Positions 36,542-45,253 are shown, counted from the first letter of the stretch. The stretch: 64,000 bases of DNA from UMGS1002 sp045586785 (GCA_045586785.1 JAZNBA010000085.1:1-64000), one strand, 5' to 3'. Notes: a model not told the origin generated them from the letters alone. Translations and numbers: made by a program.

Positions 36542-36560
36542 TGCTTGTTTGTGGTAAAAT
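36532..36560 (+). promoter_or_regulatory. plsY promoter overlapping a terminator
   Basis: TTGCTT (36532-36537), 17-base spacer, TAAAAT (36555-36560) with TGG upstream. The -35 is embedded in the 3' arm of the preceding terminator. Confidence 0.6.
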
Positions 36561-36591
36561 ATAAATATTGAATTAGAAGTGAGGTGTCCTT

Positions 36592-37413
36592 ATGGAAACT
36601 TTTGATAGTTTTTTTGTGTCATATATGATTACTCAGAATCCCGGCATGAGTGAAACGTGGAGAGTCGTACTTATTGCGGCGTGTATCTTAGCAAGCGCGG
36701 TTATAGCTTATTTGCTCGGTAGTATCAATACGGCTATTTTACTTTCTAAAATATTTTACAAAGAGGATATTCGTCAGCACGGAAGCGGTAATGCGGGCAT
36801 GACAAATATGTTGCGCACATACGGTAAAGGTGTGGCAGCGCTTACTTTTGCGGGTGATATGCTTAAGTGTGCTATCGCAATGATCATCGGATGGCTGTTG
36901 CTTGGTGTTGACGGCATGGATATTGCGGGTCTTTTCTGCGTTATCGGTCATGTATTTCCGTGTTGGTTCAAGTTTGTCGGCGGAAAGGGAATGGCAGTGA
37001 CCATTATGGTCATGCTGATGACAAACTGGCAAGTGGCATTGATACTTATGACAATATTCCTCATTATTGTTTTGGGGACTAAATATATGTCACTGGCTTC
37101 TGTCATGGTATCGCTGATGTATCCGGTTTTGTTGTCCTCTTGGAATGAAATGGGCTTTATACCGATTGATAAACAACACAATGTCCTTTTTGCAGTGTTG
37201 ATAACAGGTATAGTCGTAGTTATGCATCGCAAGAATATTAAGCGTCTGATAGACAAGACCGAGTCTAAAGTTTCGCTTGGTAAAAAGAAAAAGCAAACCG
37301 AGCAAGAGGCGGAATCTGATATTTCGGATGCTGTTTCGGAGGAAGGTAAGCCTATGACGGCAAGCTATCGCCGTCAGTTGAACAAGAAAAATAAAAAGGG
37401 GAATAAAAAATGA
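36592..37413 (+). CDS. plsY: Glycerol-3-phosphate acyltransferase PlsY
   Basis: Membrane enzyme that acylates glycerol 3-phosphate from acyl-phosphate, the first step of phospholipid synthesis. Motifs: GSINTAILLSK (near 42), HGSGNAGMTNMLR (63-75), and GHVFPCWFKFVGGKGMA (about 118-134). At 273 residues it is longer than the usual 200, owing to a hydrophilic K/E-rich tail of about 50 residues. Its stop overlaps the next start (ATGA). Confidence 0.93.
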   Translation: METFDSFFVSYMITQNPGMSETWRVVLIAACILASAVIAYLLGSINTAILLSKIFYKEDIRQHGSGNAGMTNMLRTYGKGVAALTFAGDMLKCAIAMIIGWLLLGVDGMDIAGLFCVIGHVFPCWFKFVGGKGMAVTIMVMLMTNWQVALILMTIFLIIVLGTKYMSLASVMVSLMYPVLLSSWNEMGFIPIDKQHNVLFAVLITGIVVVMHRKNIKRLIDKTESKVSLGKKKKQTEQEAESDISDAVSEEGKPMTASYRRQLNKKNKKGNKK

Positions 37414-38582
37414 ATTCCATAGCTATCGAGGCATCTACTCGTTTGGCTGAACTCATAATACTTGCGGCGCAACGCGGTGTATTGAAAAAGGCAGTGCTGT
37501 CAAAGCCGGATGATATAGATATCAAGCGTGCAGAGCTTAGGCGTATTACACTGTCGCGTGGCGAGGCGATCCAACTTGAGATATTCACGTCCGACAACAA
37601 GGCGCATCACCGCAATATAATGTTGCCGTGTGAGGCAGAGGACATTGAATCAATAATTGCTTGCTATAAGCAGATAAATCTGTTGACTACTGCGGGGGAC
37701 TGCGAATACAGACGTTCAAAGTCGGGTAACTCAACTATCATCGGTGATAAGAAACTGTATGATTCAATTATGAAAGGGCAGTCCGATGTAGCCAAAGCTC
37801 AAACAAACGACAGAAAAAAATCTCACATTTTAAGCGGAAATGAACCGTTTTTGAAGCTTTTGGGCGTGAGCGATGCCAATGGACGGGTATATGATAAAAA
37901 GCAATCAAAATTCAGGCAGATAAATAAATTTCTTGAACACGTAGAGCAGATTGAAAAATATTTGCCGAATGACAGCATACGTATATGTGATCTTTGCTGC
38001 GGAAAAAGCTATCTTTCTTTTGCCGTGTATCATTATTTTTCCGTGATAAAGGGTATGAACGTCAATATGACAGGTGTGGACTTGAAGTCGGATGTGATCG
38101 AGTACTGCTCACAAATTGCAAACAAGCTTGGGTTTGGTGGTTTAAGTTTTGTATGCGGTGATATTAATGATTATTATACAGACAGCTTGCCGCAATTGGT
38201 TATATCGCTTCACGCTTGTGATGTTGCTACGGATATTGTGCTTAACAAGGCGGCTGAGTGGGAAGCCGACGTTATATTATCAACGCCGTGCTGCCACCAT
38301 GAGCTTAATCACACGCTGAATTGTCCCGAGCTTGATTTTATCGCGGAGTATTCTATGCTTCGTCAAAAGCTTTGTGACGCGGCAACGGATGCTATGCGTC
38401 TCAAGTTGCTTGAAGCAAAGGGATATTCTACTGCCGCTCTTGAGCTGATTGACCCCGAGGAAACACCGAAAAATATTATGCTTCGTGCTATCAAACGAAA
38501 AGGATTTGATAAAAATGGTGCAGAGGCACAGCGATTAATGCAGAAATATATTGAAATAAAAGACTTTTTGATTAGAAAATAA
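37410..38582 (+). CDS. Class I SAM-dependent methyltransferase (METTL25/RRNAD1-like)
   Basis: A 390-residue protein. The C-terminal half holds the methyltransferase fold: ICDLCCGKSYLSFAVYHY (about 193-210), TGVDLKSDVIEYC (about 224-236), ISLHACDVATD (about 262-272) and STPCCHHEL (about 289-297). The set matches the Methyltransf_32 family, whose bacterial members are thought to act on RNA; the target here is unknown. It overlaps plsY by four bases, and a terminator follows. Confidence 0.8.
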   Translation: MNSIAIEASTRLAELIILAAQRGVLKKAVLSKPDDIDIKRAELRRITLSRGEAIQLEIFTSDNKAHHRNIMLPCEAEDIESIIACYKQINLLTTAGDCEYRRSKSGNSTIIGDKKLYDSIMKGQSDVAKAQTNDRKKSHILSGNEPFLKLLGVSDANGRVYDKKQSKFRQINKFLEHVEQIEKYLPNDSIRICDLCCGKSYLSFAVYHYFSVIKGMNVNMTGVDLKSDVIEYCSQIANKLGFGGLSFVCGDINDYYTDSLPQLVISLHACDVATDIVLNKAAEWEADVILSTPCCHHELNHTLNCPELDFIAEYSMLRQKLCDAATDAMRLKLLEAKGYSTAALELIDPEETPKNIMLRAIKRKGFDKNGAEAQRLMQKYIEIKDFLIRK

Positions 38583-38589
38583 ATAAAAG

Positions 38590-38625
38590 AAAGCCATAGA
38601 CGGATTTTGTCTATGGCTTAAATTT
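38590..38625. terminator. Terminator between the methyltransferase gene and asd
   Basis: AAGCCATAGAC and GTCTATGGCTT form an 11-bp stem with a 7-base loop, followed by AAATTTTT. It lies between converging genes and probably serves both. Confidence 0.85.
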
Positions 38626-39702
38626 TTAGTCTAAGTAGCCGAGTCTGTACAAAAGCTCTGCTGTAAGAACACCGCCGCCGGCTGCGCCGCGGAGCGTGTT
38701 ATGAGAGAGACCGACAAATTTATAATCAAACAGTGTATCTTCGCGAAGTCTGCCTGCGCAAACGCCCATACCGCCGTAAATGTCGCGGTCAAGACCCGCC
38801 TGAGGACGGTTATCTTCCTCAAAATATGTGATGAACTGCTTGGGGGCGTGGGGAAGCCCAAGCTCTTGGGGTAACCCGCGGAACTCTTTCCAAGCCTGAA
38901 GTATCTCCTCCTTGGAGGGCTTGTTTTCGAAGCTGATGAATACGGCTGCTGTATGACCGTCTGTAACGGGAACACGGATGCACTGCGTTGTAATAAGAGG
39001 ACTTTGCGCCTTAACGATAGTGCCTTTTTCAATTGTTCCCCAAACGCGCAGAGGCTCCTGCTCGCTCTTTTCTTCTTCTCCGCCAATGTAGGGAATTATA
39101 TTGTCCTGCATTTCGGGCCACTCGCGGAATGTTTTACCTGCACCGGATATAGCCTGATATGTAGTAGCAACAATACTTGTAGGCTTGAATTTGAGCAGGG
39201 GAGTTATCATGGGAACATATGACTGGATAGAGCAATTGGGTTTAACCGCGATAAAGCCGCGACGAGTTCCAAGGCGCGCGCGCTGTGCCTCGATTACCTT
39301 GAGGTGATCGGGGTTGATCTCGGGGATTATCATAGGAACGTCTGGAGTCCAGCGGTTTGCGGAGTTGTTGGAAACTACGGGGATCTCTGCTTTGGCGTAA
39401 GCTTCTTCAAGCGCAAGTATTTCATCCTTTTTCATGTCAACTGCGCAGAAAACAAAGTCTACAAGCTTTGCCATTTCGTCTATATGTGATGCATCAATAA
39501 CTGTCATAGATGCGGCAAATGCGGGCATTGGAGTTTTAAGCTTCCAGCGACCGTTGAGTGCTTCCTCATATGTTTTTCCGGCAGAACGGGAGGATGCTGC
39601 AAGTGCGGTGACTTCAAAATAGGGATGGTTATCAAGCAATGTCAGAAATCTTTGACCTACCATGCCTGTTGCGCCGATTATACCGGCTCTGAGCTTTTTC
39701 AT
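38626..39702 (-). CDS. asd: Aspartate-semialdehyde dehydrogenase
   Basis: Reduces aspartyl phosphate in lysine, threonine and methionine (and diaminopimelate) synthesis. The 358 residues open with AGIIGATGMVGQRFL (6-20), and the catalytic cysteine is C157 in VKPNCSIQ. Sequence and length resemble the archaeal/fungal-type branch seen in many Clostridia. The ATG at 39702 is used because GGAGA lies 7 bases upstream; the frame is open 7 codons further. Confidence 0.92.
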   Translation of the reverse strand: MKKLRAGIIGATGMVGQRFLTLLDNHPYFEVTALAASSRSAGKTYEEALNGRWKLKTPMPAFAASMTVIDASHIDEMAKLVDFVFCAVDMKKDEILALEEAYAKAEIPVVSNNSANRWTPDVPMIIPEINPDHLKVIEAQRARLGTRRGFIAVKPNCSIQSYVPMITPLLKFKPTSIVATTYQAISGAGKTFREWPEMQDNIIPYIGGEEEKSEQEPLRVWGTIEKGTIVKAQSPLITTQCIRVPVTDGHTAAVFISFENKPSKEEILQAWKEFRGLPQELGLPHAPKQFITYFEEDNRPQAGLDRDIYGGMGVCAGRLREDTLFDYKFVGLSHNTLRGAAGGGVLTAELLYRLGYLD

Positions 39703-39739
39703 AGATTTATCTCCATTATGCAAAAAATTTAATAAAAAT

Positions 39740-39768
39740 ATAATATCACATTATTTAGCTAAAATCAA
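39740..39768 (-). promoter_or_regulatory. asd promoter
   Basis: Minus strand: TTGATT (39763-39768), 17-base spacer, TATTAT (39740-39745) with TGA upstream. Confidence 0.65.
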
Positions 39769-39787
39769 TATGTATTATGAACAATAT

Positions 39788-40657
39788 TTATTTTTGGTGC
39801 ACTGTTTTATATATATCATTTTTCGGTACACCTCGGTCATGCGCCACATTCTTTATGGCATCACGAATATCTATACCACTACTTGTATAATATTCAAGAT
39901 GCTGTTCAACGGTCATTTCTTGCCAAAAGCAATCAGAGGCGGTAGATTCAGCACCGGATACGACCAGAACGTATTCGCCTCGCGGTTGATTTTCTTCGTA
40001 ATGTTTTATTGCATTACCGAGTGTAGTTCGTATAGTTTGCTCGTTTAATTTTGTCAACTCACGGCAAAGCGTGATTTTTCTGCTTTCTCCAAATGCTGCG
40101 GAGAGATCTGATAATGTAGCTTTGAGTTTATGAGGTGCTTCATGAAAGATCATGGTGCGACCTTCATTTTTTAAGGCATCCAATCGCGCACGGCGTTCCG
40201 CTTTTGCTGTGGGCAAGAAGCCTTCGAAGCAAAAGCGCGCTGTGGCAAGACCGGAAAGTGTAAGAGCGCATATGGCTGCACACGCGCCGGGAACGGATAT
40301 GACGGTTATATTATTATCGGCGCACAAACGCACAAGATCTTCTCCGGGATCGCTTATGGCCGGAGTGCCGGCATCGGTTATAAGCGCGCATGATTCGCCT
40401 TGAGAAAGACGTTGTACAATAATTTGACCGTGCTCTCGTTTGTTATGCTCAAAATACGATACCATTGGTTTGGAAATGCCGAAATGCGTTAATAAACGCA
40501 AAGAATTTCGAGTGTCCTCGGCGGCTATGAAATCCACTTCGGATAAAACTTTGAGAGCGCGTTCAGATATATCAGAAAGGTTGCCAATGGGGGTTGCTAC
40601 TAAATACAAGCAACCTTCAAGTGTTATGTTTTTTTCGCTTGATATATTTTTGGACAT
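39788..40657 (-). CDS. rsmI: 16S rRNA (cytidine-1402-2'-O)-methyltransferase RsmI
   Basis: SAM-dependent tetrapyrrole-methylase-fold enzyme. Key motifs in the 289 residues: LVATPIGNLSDIS (about 19-31), AEDTRNS, and the SAM-binding ITDAGTPAISDPG (about 91-103). FHEAPHKL is also conserved. The start at 40657 has AAAGGCGG upstream and gives the normal length. Further in-frame codons up to 40849 overlap the divergent amidase gene and are not used. Confidence 0.93.
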   Translation of the reverse strand: MSKNISSEKNITLEGCLYLVATPIGNLSDISERALKVLSEVDFIAAEDTRNSLRLLTHFGISKPMVSYFEHNKREHGQIIVQRLSQGESCALITDAGTPAISDPGEDLVRLCADNNITVISVPGACAAICALTLSGLATARFCFEGFLPTAKAERRARLDALKNEGRTMIFHEAPHKLKATLSDLSAAFGESRKITLCRELTKLNEQTIRTTLGNAIKHYEENQPRGEYVLVVSGAESTASDCFWQEMTVEQHLEYYTSSGIDIRDAIKNVAHDRGVPKNDIYKTVHQK

Positions 40658-40741
40658 TTTGTTAAGACCGCCTTTCTTTGGTACGCACATGCAGTTTTTC
40701 GAATATACTTTAATGAGAAGAAAAAATTTGCGAGGGTAAAT

Positions 40742-41308
40742 ATGGCAATAAAAATTTATATTGATCAAGGCCACAATCCTGTAAATCCGAATGCGGGAGC
40801 AGAGGGCAATGGAATTCGTGAGCAGGATGTTGTATATACTATAGGGCAAGAGTTAGCGGCACTGTTGCGTAATGACGATAGATTTGATGTAAAGCTATCA
40901 CGTCCTACCCCAAATACCCAGCTCGGTGTTTCCAATACTACCAGCTTAGCAGCACGCGTTAATGATGCGAATTCATGGGGAGCTGATTATTTTATCAGCT
41001 TACACACAAATGCTTCTGATATTTCAAGTGCAAGTGGCAGCGAAGCGTTTGCATATTCTAGAACTTCTGAGGGATTTGCACTTGGACAACGCATACTTTA
41101 TTGGCTGAATAATATTACAGGACTTACAAACAGAGGTGTTTTTGCGCGTCCGGGACTTTACATATTGCGTAAGACACAAATGCCCTCTGTGCTTGTCGAG
41201 CTTGGCTTTATCACCAACTATTATGACGCTAATCTTATGAATACACGCCCCGACTTGTTTGCGCGAGGCGTGTATTACGGTTTGCTTGATTATTTTGGAT
41301 TACTTTGA
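40742..41308 (+). CDS. N-acetylmuramoyl-L-alanine amidase (Amidase_3)
   Basis: A zinc hydrolase that cleaves the stem peptide from muramic acid. 188 residues, just the catalytic domain: zinc ligands H11, E27 and H88, with the catalytic glutamate in VLVELGFITN near 152. There is no signal peptide and no binding domain, so export would need another route, or it acts at mother-cell lysis or is released by lysis. It is divergent from rsmI, and its 3' end overlaps udp by 9 bases. Confidence 0.88.
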   Translation: MAIKIYIDQGHNPVNPNAGAEGNGIREQDVVYTIGQELAALLRNDDRFDVKLSRPTPNTQLGVSNTTSLAARVNDANSWGADYFISLHTNASDISSASGSEAFAYSRTSEGFALGQRILYWLNNITGLTNRGVFARPGLYILRKTQMPSVLVELGFITNYYDANLMNTRPDLFARGVYYGLLDYFGLL

Positions 41309-42070
41309 AGCTTTAATAAGAATACGTATTGCCTCGACAGCAGCTTTTATGGCAGGTGAGGTATCATGATTTTCGTCGTTTGCTGTGTCAAGACCTGCAT
41401 TGGCACGCTCTTGGTTCCACACTACACTGAAAACTGCGCCTGTTTTTATTCCAAGCGATGCTCCTACTGTAAACAGAGTAGAGGCTTCCATTTCACTTGC
41501 AAGAACGCCAAGGCGTTTCCAAGCCTCCCATTTGTTGTTTAATTCATTGCATGTCGGCATTCTGTTAGGAGAATGCTGACCGTAAAATGAGTCCTTGCTT
41601 TGTACTACACCAATGTGGTGAGGCAAATTCTGCTGTGTTACAGCTTGGAGCAGCGCGAACATCACGTTAGCGTCGGAGACAGCGGGGAATTCTATAGGAG
41701 CATATTCGCGGCTTGTCCCGTCCTGGCGCACGGCACCGGAAGCAATAACAATATCACCACTATGAACATTGAGCGAAATTCCTCCGCATGTTCCTACACG
41801 TATCATGGTTGTAACGCCGCAGGCGGCGAGCTCTTCCACGGCGATTGCTGTAGAAGGACCGCCAATACCTGTTGAGCAAACTAAAATACGTTCGCCTTCA
41901 AGTGAGCCGCTCCAAATATTATATTCGCGATTGAAACTTATCTGTTCCGCTTTGTCAAATAATTGAGCAATTTTTTGGCAACGTCCGGGATCGCCGGGAA
42001 GAATTGCGTATTTTGCTCCATCATTTTGAGAAATATTAATGTGGTATTGCAGAGTATGGCTATCCAACAT
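41300..42070 (-). CDS. udp: Uridine phosphorylase
   Basis: Splits uridine to uracil and ribose 1-phosphate. The 256 residues follow E. coli Udp: AILPGDPGRCQKIA (22-35), STGIGGPSTAIAVEELA (about 66-82), RVGTCGG near 91, and ASEMEASTLFTV near 190 with the MEAS/T substrate loop. The neighbouring mutarotase gene is upstream on the same strand. It converges on the amidase gene. Confidence 0.88.
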   Translation of the reverse strand: MLDSHTLQYHINISQNDGAKYAILPGDPGRCQKIAQLFDKAEQISFNREYNIWSGSLEGERILVCSTGIGGPSTAIAVEELAACGVTTMIRVGTCGGISLNVHSGDIVIASGAVRQDGTSREYAPIEFPAVSDANVMFALLQAVTQQNLPHHIGVVQSKDSFYGQHSPNRMPTCNELNNKWEAWKRLGVLASEMEASTLFTVGASLGIKTGAVFSVVWNQERANAGLDTANDENHDTSPAIKAAVEAIRILIKASK

Positions 42071-42148
42071 AGAAATAAATGCTCCTCCCGGTAATTAGTT
42101 CTTTATTGAAATAGAAAATAGAGGGGTATATTATTAAAGCAACATTTG

Positions 42149-43024
42149 TTAGTTTATTGCAATATCATATGAGAAGTCGAAGCAGTCGCCCGGAGTCAAT
42201 CTGACCATTTCGGGCTTAGTCGCGATATCTTCGGGTTTGCCGTCGGCACCGGGAAGACCTATCCATGGTTCCATGCAGACGAAGGGAGCTTCTGTGAGGT
42301 TAGTATGCCACAGGCCAAAATATCTTACTTGCGGGCATGTCAAAGTTACAGAACGACTGTCCTTATCAGATGCAAGTACAAATGTCGTGGGAACATCTTT
42401 GAAGAAAATAGCATCATTGTCAAACAGACTGTGCTTGAGGTCAATATAGCGTCCGTCTCTGAGAGGATATTTTTCATATTCGCCGGTTACCAGGCATGCC
42501 TTTGAAAATACCATTTGCGAGAGATTGCCAATGTTCCCAAAGTCTATGTAATAATCATCGAACTTCAGGCCGTCTGCAAGCGGAACATTGAAGCCGGGAT
42601 GACCTCCTGTGGAGAAGGGCAGTATTTTATCGCCATTGTTTGTAACAGTAGTGAGGCAGTGAACGGAATTTTCCTTGAGAGTATAACTGATTTTCAATTC
42701 AAAATCAAAGGGGAATATTTTTTTTGTTTCGTCATTGCCGATGAGTTTGAACCTCAGCGTGTCATCTGTTTTAGACTCCAGTTCGAATTCGGTGAATCGT
42801 GCAAATCCGTGACAGCGCATTTCGTAAGTTTGGTCTTCACAGGTATATTTGTTTTCGAACAATCTTCCGCAGACGGGGAAAATATTTGATGCGCGTGAAT
42901 TCCAATAGGGGGCAGTGCCTTGCCATAGATATTCTGTTCCGTCAGTGCTTTTGATAGAAAACAGCTCAGCGCCACAGGTGTTTACCGCAATGGATATTTT
43001 ATCGTTATGAATTTCGTGTATCAT
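42149..43024 (-). CDS. Aldose 1-epimerase-family (galactose mutarotase-like) protein
   Basis: A 291-residue beta-sandwich protein of the mutarotase superfamily: GAELFSIKSTDGTEYLWQG (14-32), GHPGFNVPL (about 141-149) with the catalytic histidine, and WIGLPG near 252. Closest in layout to LacX/YihR-type epimerases acting on sugars or hexose phosphates; the substrate is unknown. It has a strong AAAAGGAGT ribosome site and its own promoter. Confidence 0.85.
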   Translation of the reverse strand: MIHEIHNDKISIAVNTCGAELFSIKSTDGTEYLWQGTAPYWNSRASNIFPVCGRLFENKYTCEDQTYEMRCHGFARFTEFELESKTDDTLRFKLIGNDETKKIFPFDFELKISYTLKENSVHCLTTVTNNGDKILPFSTGGHPGFNVPLADGLKFDDYYIDFGNIGNLSQMVFSKACLVTGEYEKYPLRDGRYIDLKHSLFDNDAIFFKDVPTTFVLASDKDSRSVTLTCPQVRYFGLWHTNLTEAPFVCMEPWIGLPGADGKPEDIATKPEMVRLTPGDCFDFSYDIAIN

Positions 43025-43053
43025 AGCATACTCCTTTTGTTTTTTATAATAAT

Positions 43054-43082
43054 ATTATAACATATGTTGCCGATAAAATCAA
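43054..43082 (-). promoter_or_regulatory. Mutarotase promoter
   Basis: Minus strand: TTGATT (43077-43082), 17-base spacer, TATAAT (43054-43059) with TGT upstream. It sits back to back with spoVAD, for which no clear sporulation promoter was identified. Confidence 0.7.
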
Positions 43083-43103
43083 TAACAATACAGAGGATAA
43101 ACG

Positions 43104-44117
43104 TTGGATAAAATTATAAATTTAAACACGGGTATTATATCGGCTGCGTCTGCGGTCGGTCGAATGGAAGCTGACGGACCGCTCGGAAATTTGTTTGATA
43201 TTAAAGACGAAACCGATAAATACGGAATGGATAGCTTTGAACGAGCAGAGGCTGCAATGCAACGTGCGGCTATGAATGTTGCTATTTCGAAGGCAGGAGT
43301 ATCACCGACTAAGATAGAGGCGCTGTTTGCAGGTGATCTTATGAATCAATGTACAAGTTCTGCATATGGAATGCTTAGCTTTGACATTCCTTATTTTGGA
43401 CTTTATGGCGCATGTTCTACTGCGGCTGAATCTATAATGTTGGCAGCTATTACGACCTCTACCGGAATATTTGATTGCGCCGCGGCAATTACATCGTCTC
43501 ACTATTGTACTGCAGAGCGCCAGTACCGTTCACCGCTTGAATATGGCGCTCAACGTCCGCCTACCGCGCAATGGACTGTTACGGGCTCGGGCGCATTCGT
43601 GATAGGAAAAAACGGAAATGTTCGTATTACAGGTGCATTGCCCGGTATTGTTCATGAGAGGGGGATTCATGATGCCAATAATATGGGGGCTGCTATGGCT
43701 CCTGCGGCGGCAGATACGATACTTCGATATTATGCGTACTGCGGCGGTAATTTGGACGGTATTGATATGATAGTTACAGGGGACCTTGGAAAAGAAGGTC
43801 TTGAGATATTAAAAGATCTTGTTGGAAGAGATAAGACTGATATTATATCAAAGCTTGATGACTGTGGAAAAATTATATATGATCTTGAAAGTCAGGATGT
43901 GCATTGCGGAGGGTCCGGCTGTGGATGTTCGGCGGTTGTGCTTGCCTCATATTTATTGCCACAATTAGAAAATGGTAGTATTAATGGTCTGTTATTTATT
44001 GGAACAGGGGCGATGATGAGTCCTATGACTATCCAACAGGGTGAGGGAATACCTGCTATTGCCCATTTGATCAAGTTTGAAACCGGGAATAAAAAATATG
44101 ATTATAGAATATATTAA
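43104..44117 (+). CDS. spoVAD: Stage V sporulation protein AD
   Basis: Thiolase-fold protein that binds dipicolinic acid during its uptake into the forespore. The 337 residues match Bacillus SpoVAD along the whole length: GPLGNLFD (25-32), AGDLMNQCTSSA near 76, FGLYGACSTAAESI near 97, SSHYCTAERQYRSPLEYG near 131, MGAAMAPAAADTI near 198 and CGGSGCGCSAVV near 272. It starts with TTG behind AGAGGATAA. The upstream partner spoVAC is absent; only 79 bases separate it from the mutarotase gene. Confidence 0.93.
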   Translation: MDKIINLNTGIISAASAVGRMEADGPLGNLFDIKDETDKYGMDSFERAEAAMQRAAMNVAISKAGVSPTKIEALFAGDLMNQCTSSAYGMLSFDIPYFGLYGACSTAAESIMLAAITTSTGIFDCAAAITSSHYCTAERQYRSPLEYGAQRPPTAQWTVTGSGAFVIGKNGNVRITGALPGIVHERGIHDANNMGAAMAPAAADTILRYYAYCGGNLDGIDMIVTGDLGKEGLEILKDLVGRDKTDIISKLDDCGKIIYDLESQDVHCGGSGCGCSAVVLASYLLPQLENGSINGLLFIGTGAMMSPMTIQQGEGIPAIAHLIKFETGNKKYDYRIY

Positions 44118-44460
44118 AGCATTTGTTTTTGGTGGCTTATTATGTGTTATAGCTCAAATTCTGTTGGATAAGACTAGATTAACACCGGCAAGAATACTTG
44201 TGGGGTACGTAGTTGCGGGGGTTGTTTTAGGCGCAATAGGCGTGTACGCACCGTTTGCAGATTTTGCAGGCGCAGGCGCAACTACGCCCTTGACAGGATT
44301 TGGATATATTATATTTAAGGGCATTACCGAGGATGTAGATAAAAACGGTTTGCTTGGCATTTTTACAGGTGCGCTGCGAGCTGCGGCCGGAGGAACAGCC
44401 GCAGCATTGGTGTTTGGATATATGATGGCGATGTTTTTTAAGAGCAGATCCAAAGCTTGA
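44098..44460 (+). CDS. spoVAE: Stage V sporulation protein AE
   Basis: A 120-residue membrane protein of the SpoVA dipicolinate channel. FVFGGLLCVIAQILLDKT (9-26), PARILVGYVVAG and the glycine-rich ALRAAAGGTAAALVFGYMMA near 93 are typical of SpoVAE/SpoVAEB. The ATG at 44098 lies inside the spoVAD end (20-base overlap); an upstream TTG at 44077 is possible but less likely. Convergent with sigK, 3 bases apart. Confidence 0.9.
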   Translation: MIIEYIKAFVFGGLLCVIAQILLDKTRLTPARILVGYVVAGVVLGAIGVYAPFADFAGAGATTPLTGFGYIIFKGITEDVDKNGLLGIFTGALRAAAGGTAAALVFGYMMAMFFKSRSKA

Positions 44461-44463
44461 TTT

Positions 44464-45159
44464 TTAAGTATTGCTATCGCCTGTAAAAGCATTAAAAAGT
44501 TTTTCCAACGCGCCTTTTTCAATTCGGCTGACATACGATCGGGATATCCCCAGTATGTCAGCTGTTTGTTGTTGAGTGTATTGGCATGTGTTGTATAAGC
44601 CATATCGCATTATAATTATTTGTCTTTCTCGTTTTGTAAGCACTGTATGGATATATTTTAACATTCTATCGGTCTGCATTTTAAGATCGACCTCATCGGT
44701 TATTGAATCTTCGCAACTTATGACATCTATATATGTAAGAGGATTACCGTCACGATCCATATCTATAGTTTCGTTTATTGAAACCTCGTTTGATAGTTTT
44801 TTTTGAGAGCGAAAGTACATTAATATTTCATTCTGTATGCATTTAGCAGCATATGTGGCAAATTTGGTATGTTTACTTCCGTCAAAGCTGTCTACCGCTT
44901 TAACAAGTCCTATGGAACCAACGGATATAAGGTCTTCTTGCGACTTGCTTCCAGAATAATATTTTCTTACTATATGAGCCACAAGCCTGAGATTATGAAG
45001 TATTAATTTTTGGCGCGACTGCGTATCACCGGATTTCATGAGTTTAAAATACTCGGCTTCTTGTTCAGGTGGTAAAGGTGGCGGAAAGGATTGAGTGTTA
45101 CCAACACTCAACATCAATCCAAGAAGATGCGAGAAAACAGAAAAAATATAAGTAAACAT
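44464..45159 (-). CDS. sigK: Sporulation sigma factor SigK
   Basis: Late mother-cell sigma-70 factor. 231 residues with a hydrophobic pro-sequence at the start (MFTYIFSVFSHLLGLML), region 2 HNLRLVAHIVRKYY (55-68) and EDLISVGSIGLVKAVDSFD (75-93), and region 4 helix-turn-helix ISRSYVSRIEKGALEKLF. The gene is continuous, without the skin-type insertion known from Bacillus subtilis and Clostridioides. The pro-sequence suggests activation by proteolysis. CGGAGGTAATT gives a strong ribosome site. Confidence 0.92.
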   Translation of the reverse strand: MFTYIFSVFSHLLGLMLSVGNTQSFPPPLPPEQEAEYFKLMKSGDTQSRQKLILHNLRLVAHIVRKYYSGSKSQEDLISVGSIGLVKAVDSFDGSKHTKFATYAAKCIQNEILMYFRSQKKLSNEVSINETIDMDRDGNPLTYIDVISCEDSITDEVDLKMQTDRMLKYIHTVLTKRERQIIIMRYGLYNTCQYTQQQTADILGISRSYVSRIEKGALEKLFNAFTGDSNT

Positions 45160-45211
45160 AATTACCTCCGATATTCTTTTTTGATAATATATGGTCTATA
45201 TGCTTGTCAAG

Positions 45212-45244
45212 TTGCTATTAAAATATAATATTATATTTTAGCAA
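45212..45244. repeat. Long AT-rich palindrome between sigK and PPi-PFK
   Basis: A perfect 20-base palindrome (45220-45239, AAAATATAAT and its complement) flanked by TTGCT (45212-45216) and AGCAA (45240-45244), giving an imperfect 33-base dyad in the divergent promoter region. It could be an operator or a cruciform-prone site. Confidence 0.5.
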
Positions 45245-45253
45245 GTAGTTATA

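Noticed and set aside
35205..36591. Prophage or insertion sequence around the lipoprotein gene
   Set aside because: No transposase, integrase, target duplication or terminal inverted repeat is visible at the ends.
43025..43103. A hidden spoVAC or forespore promoter before spoVAD
   Set aside because: 79 bases cannot hold spoVAC, and no sequence matched sigma-G hexamers well enough to report.
44464..45159. skin-type interruption of sigK
   Set aside because: The frame is continuous from region 2 to region 4.
45160..45211. A sigma-E promoter for sigK (CATATATT on the minus strand)
   Set aside because: The -10-like element fits 7 of 8 positions, but no -35 match lies at the right distance.
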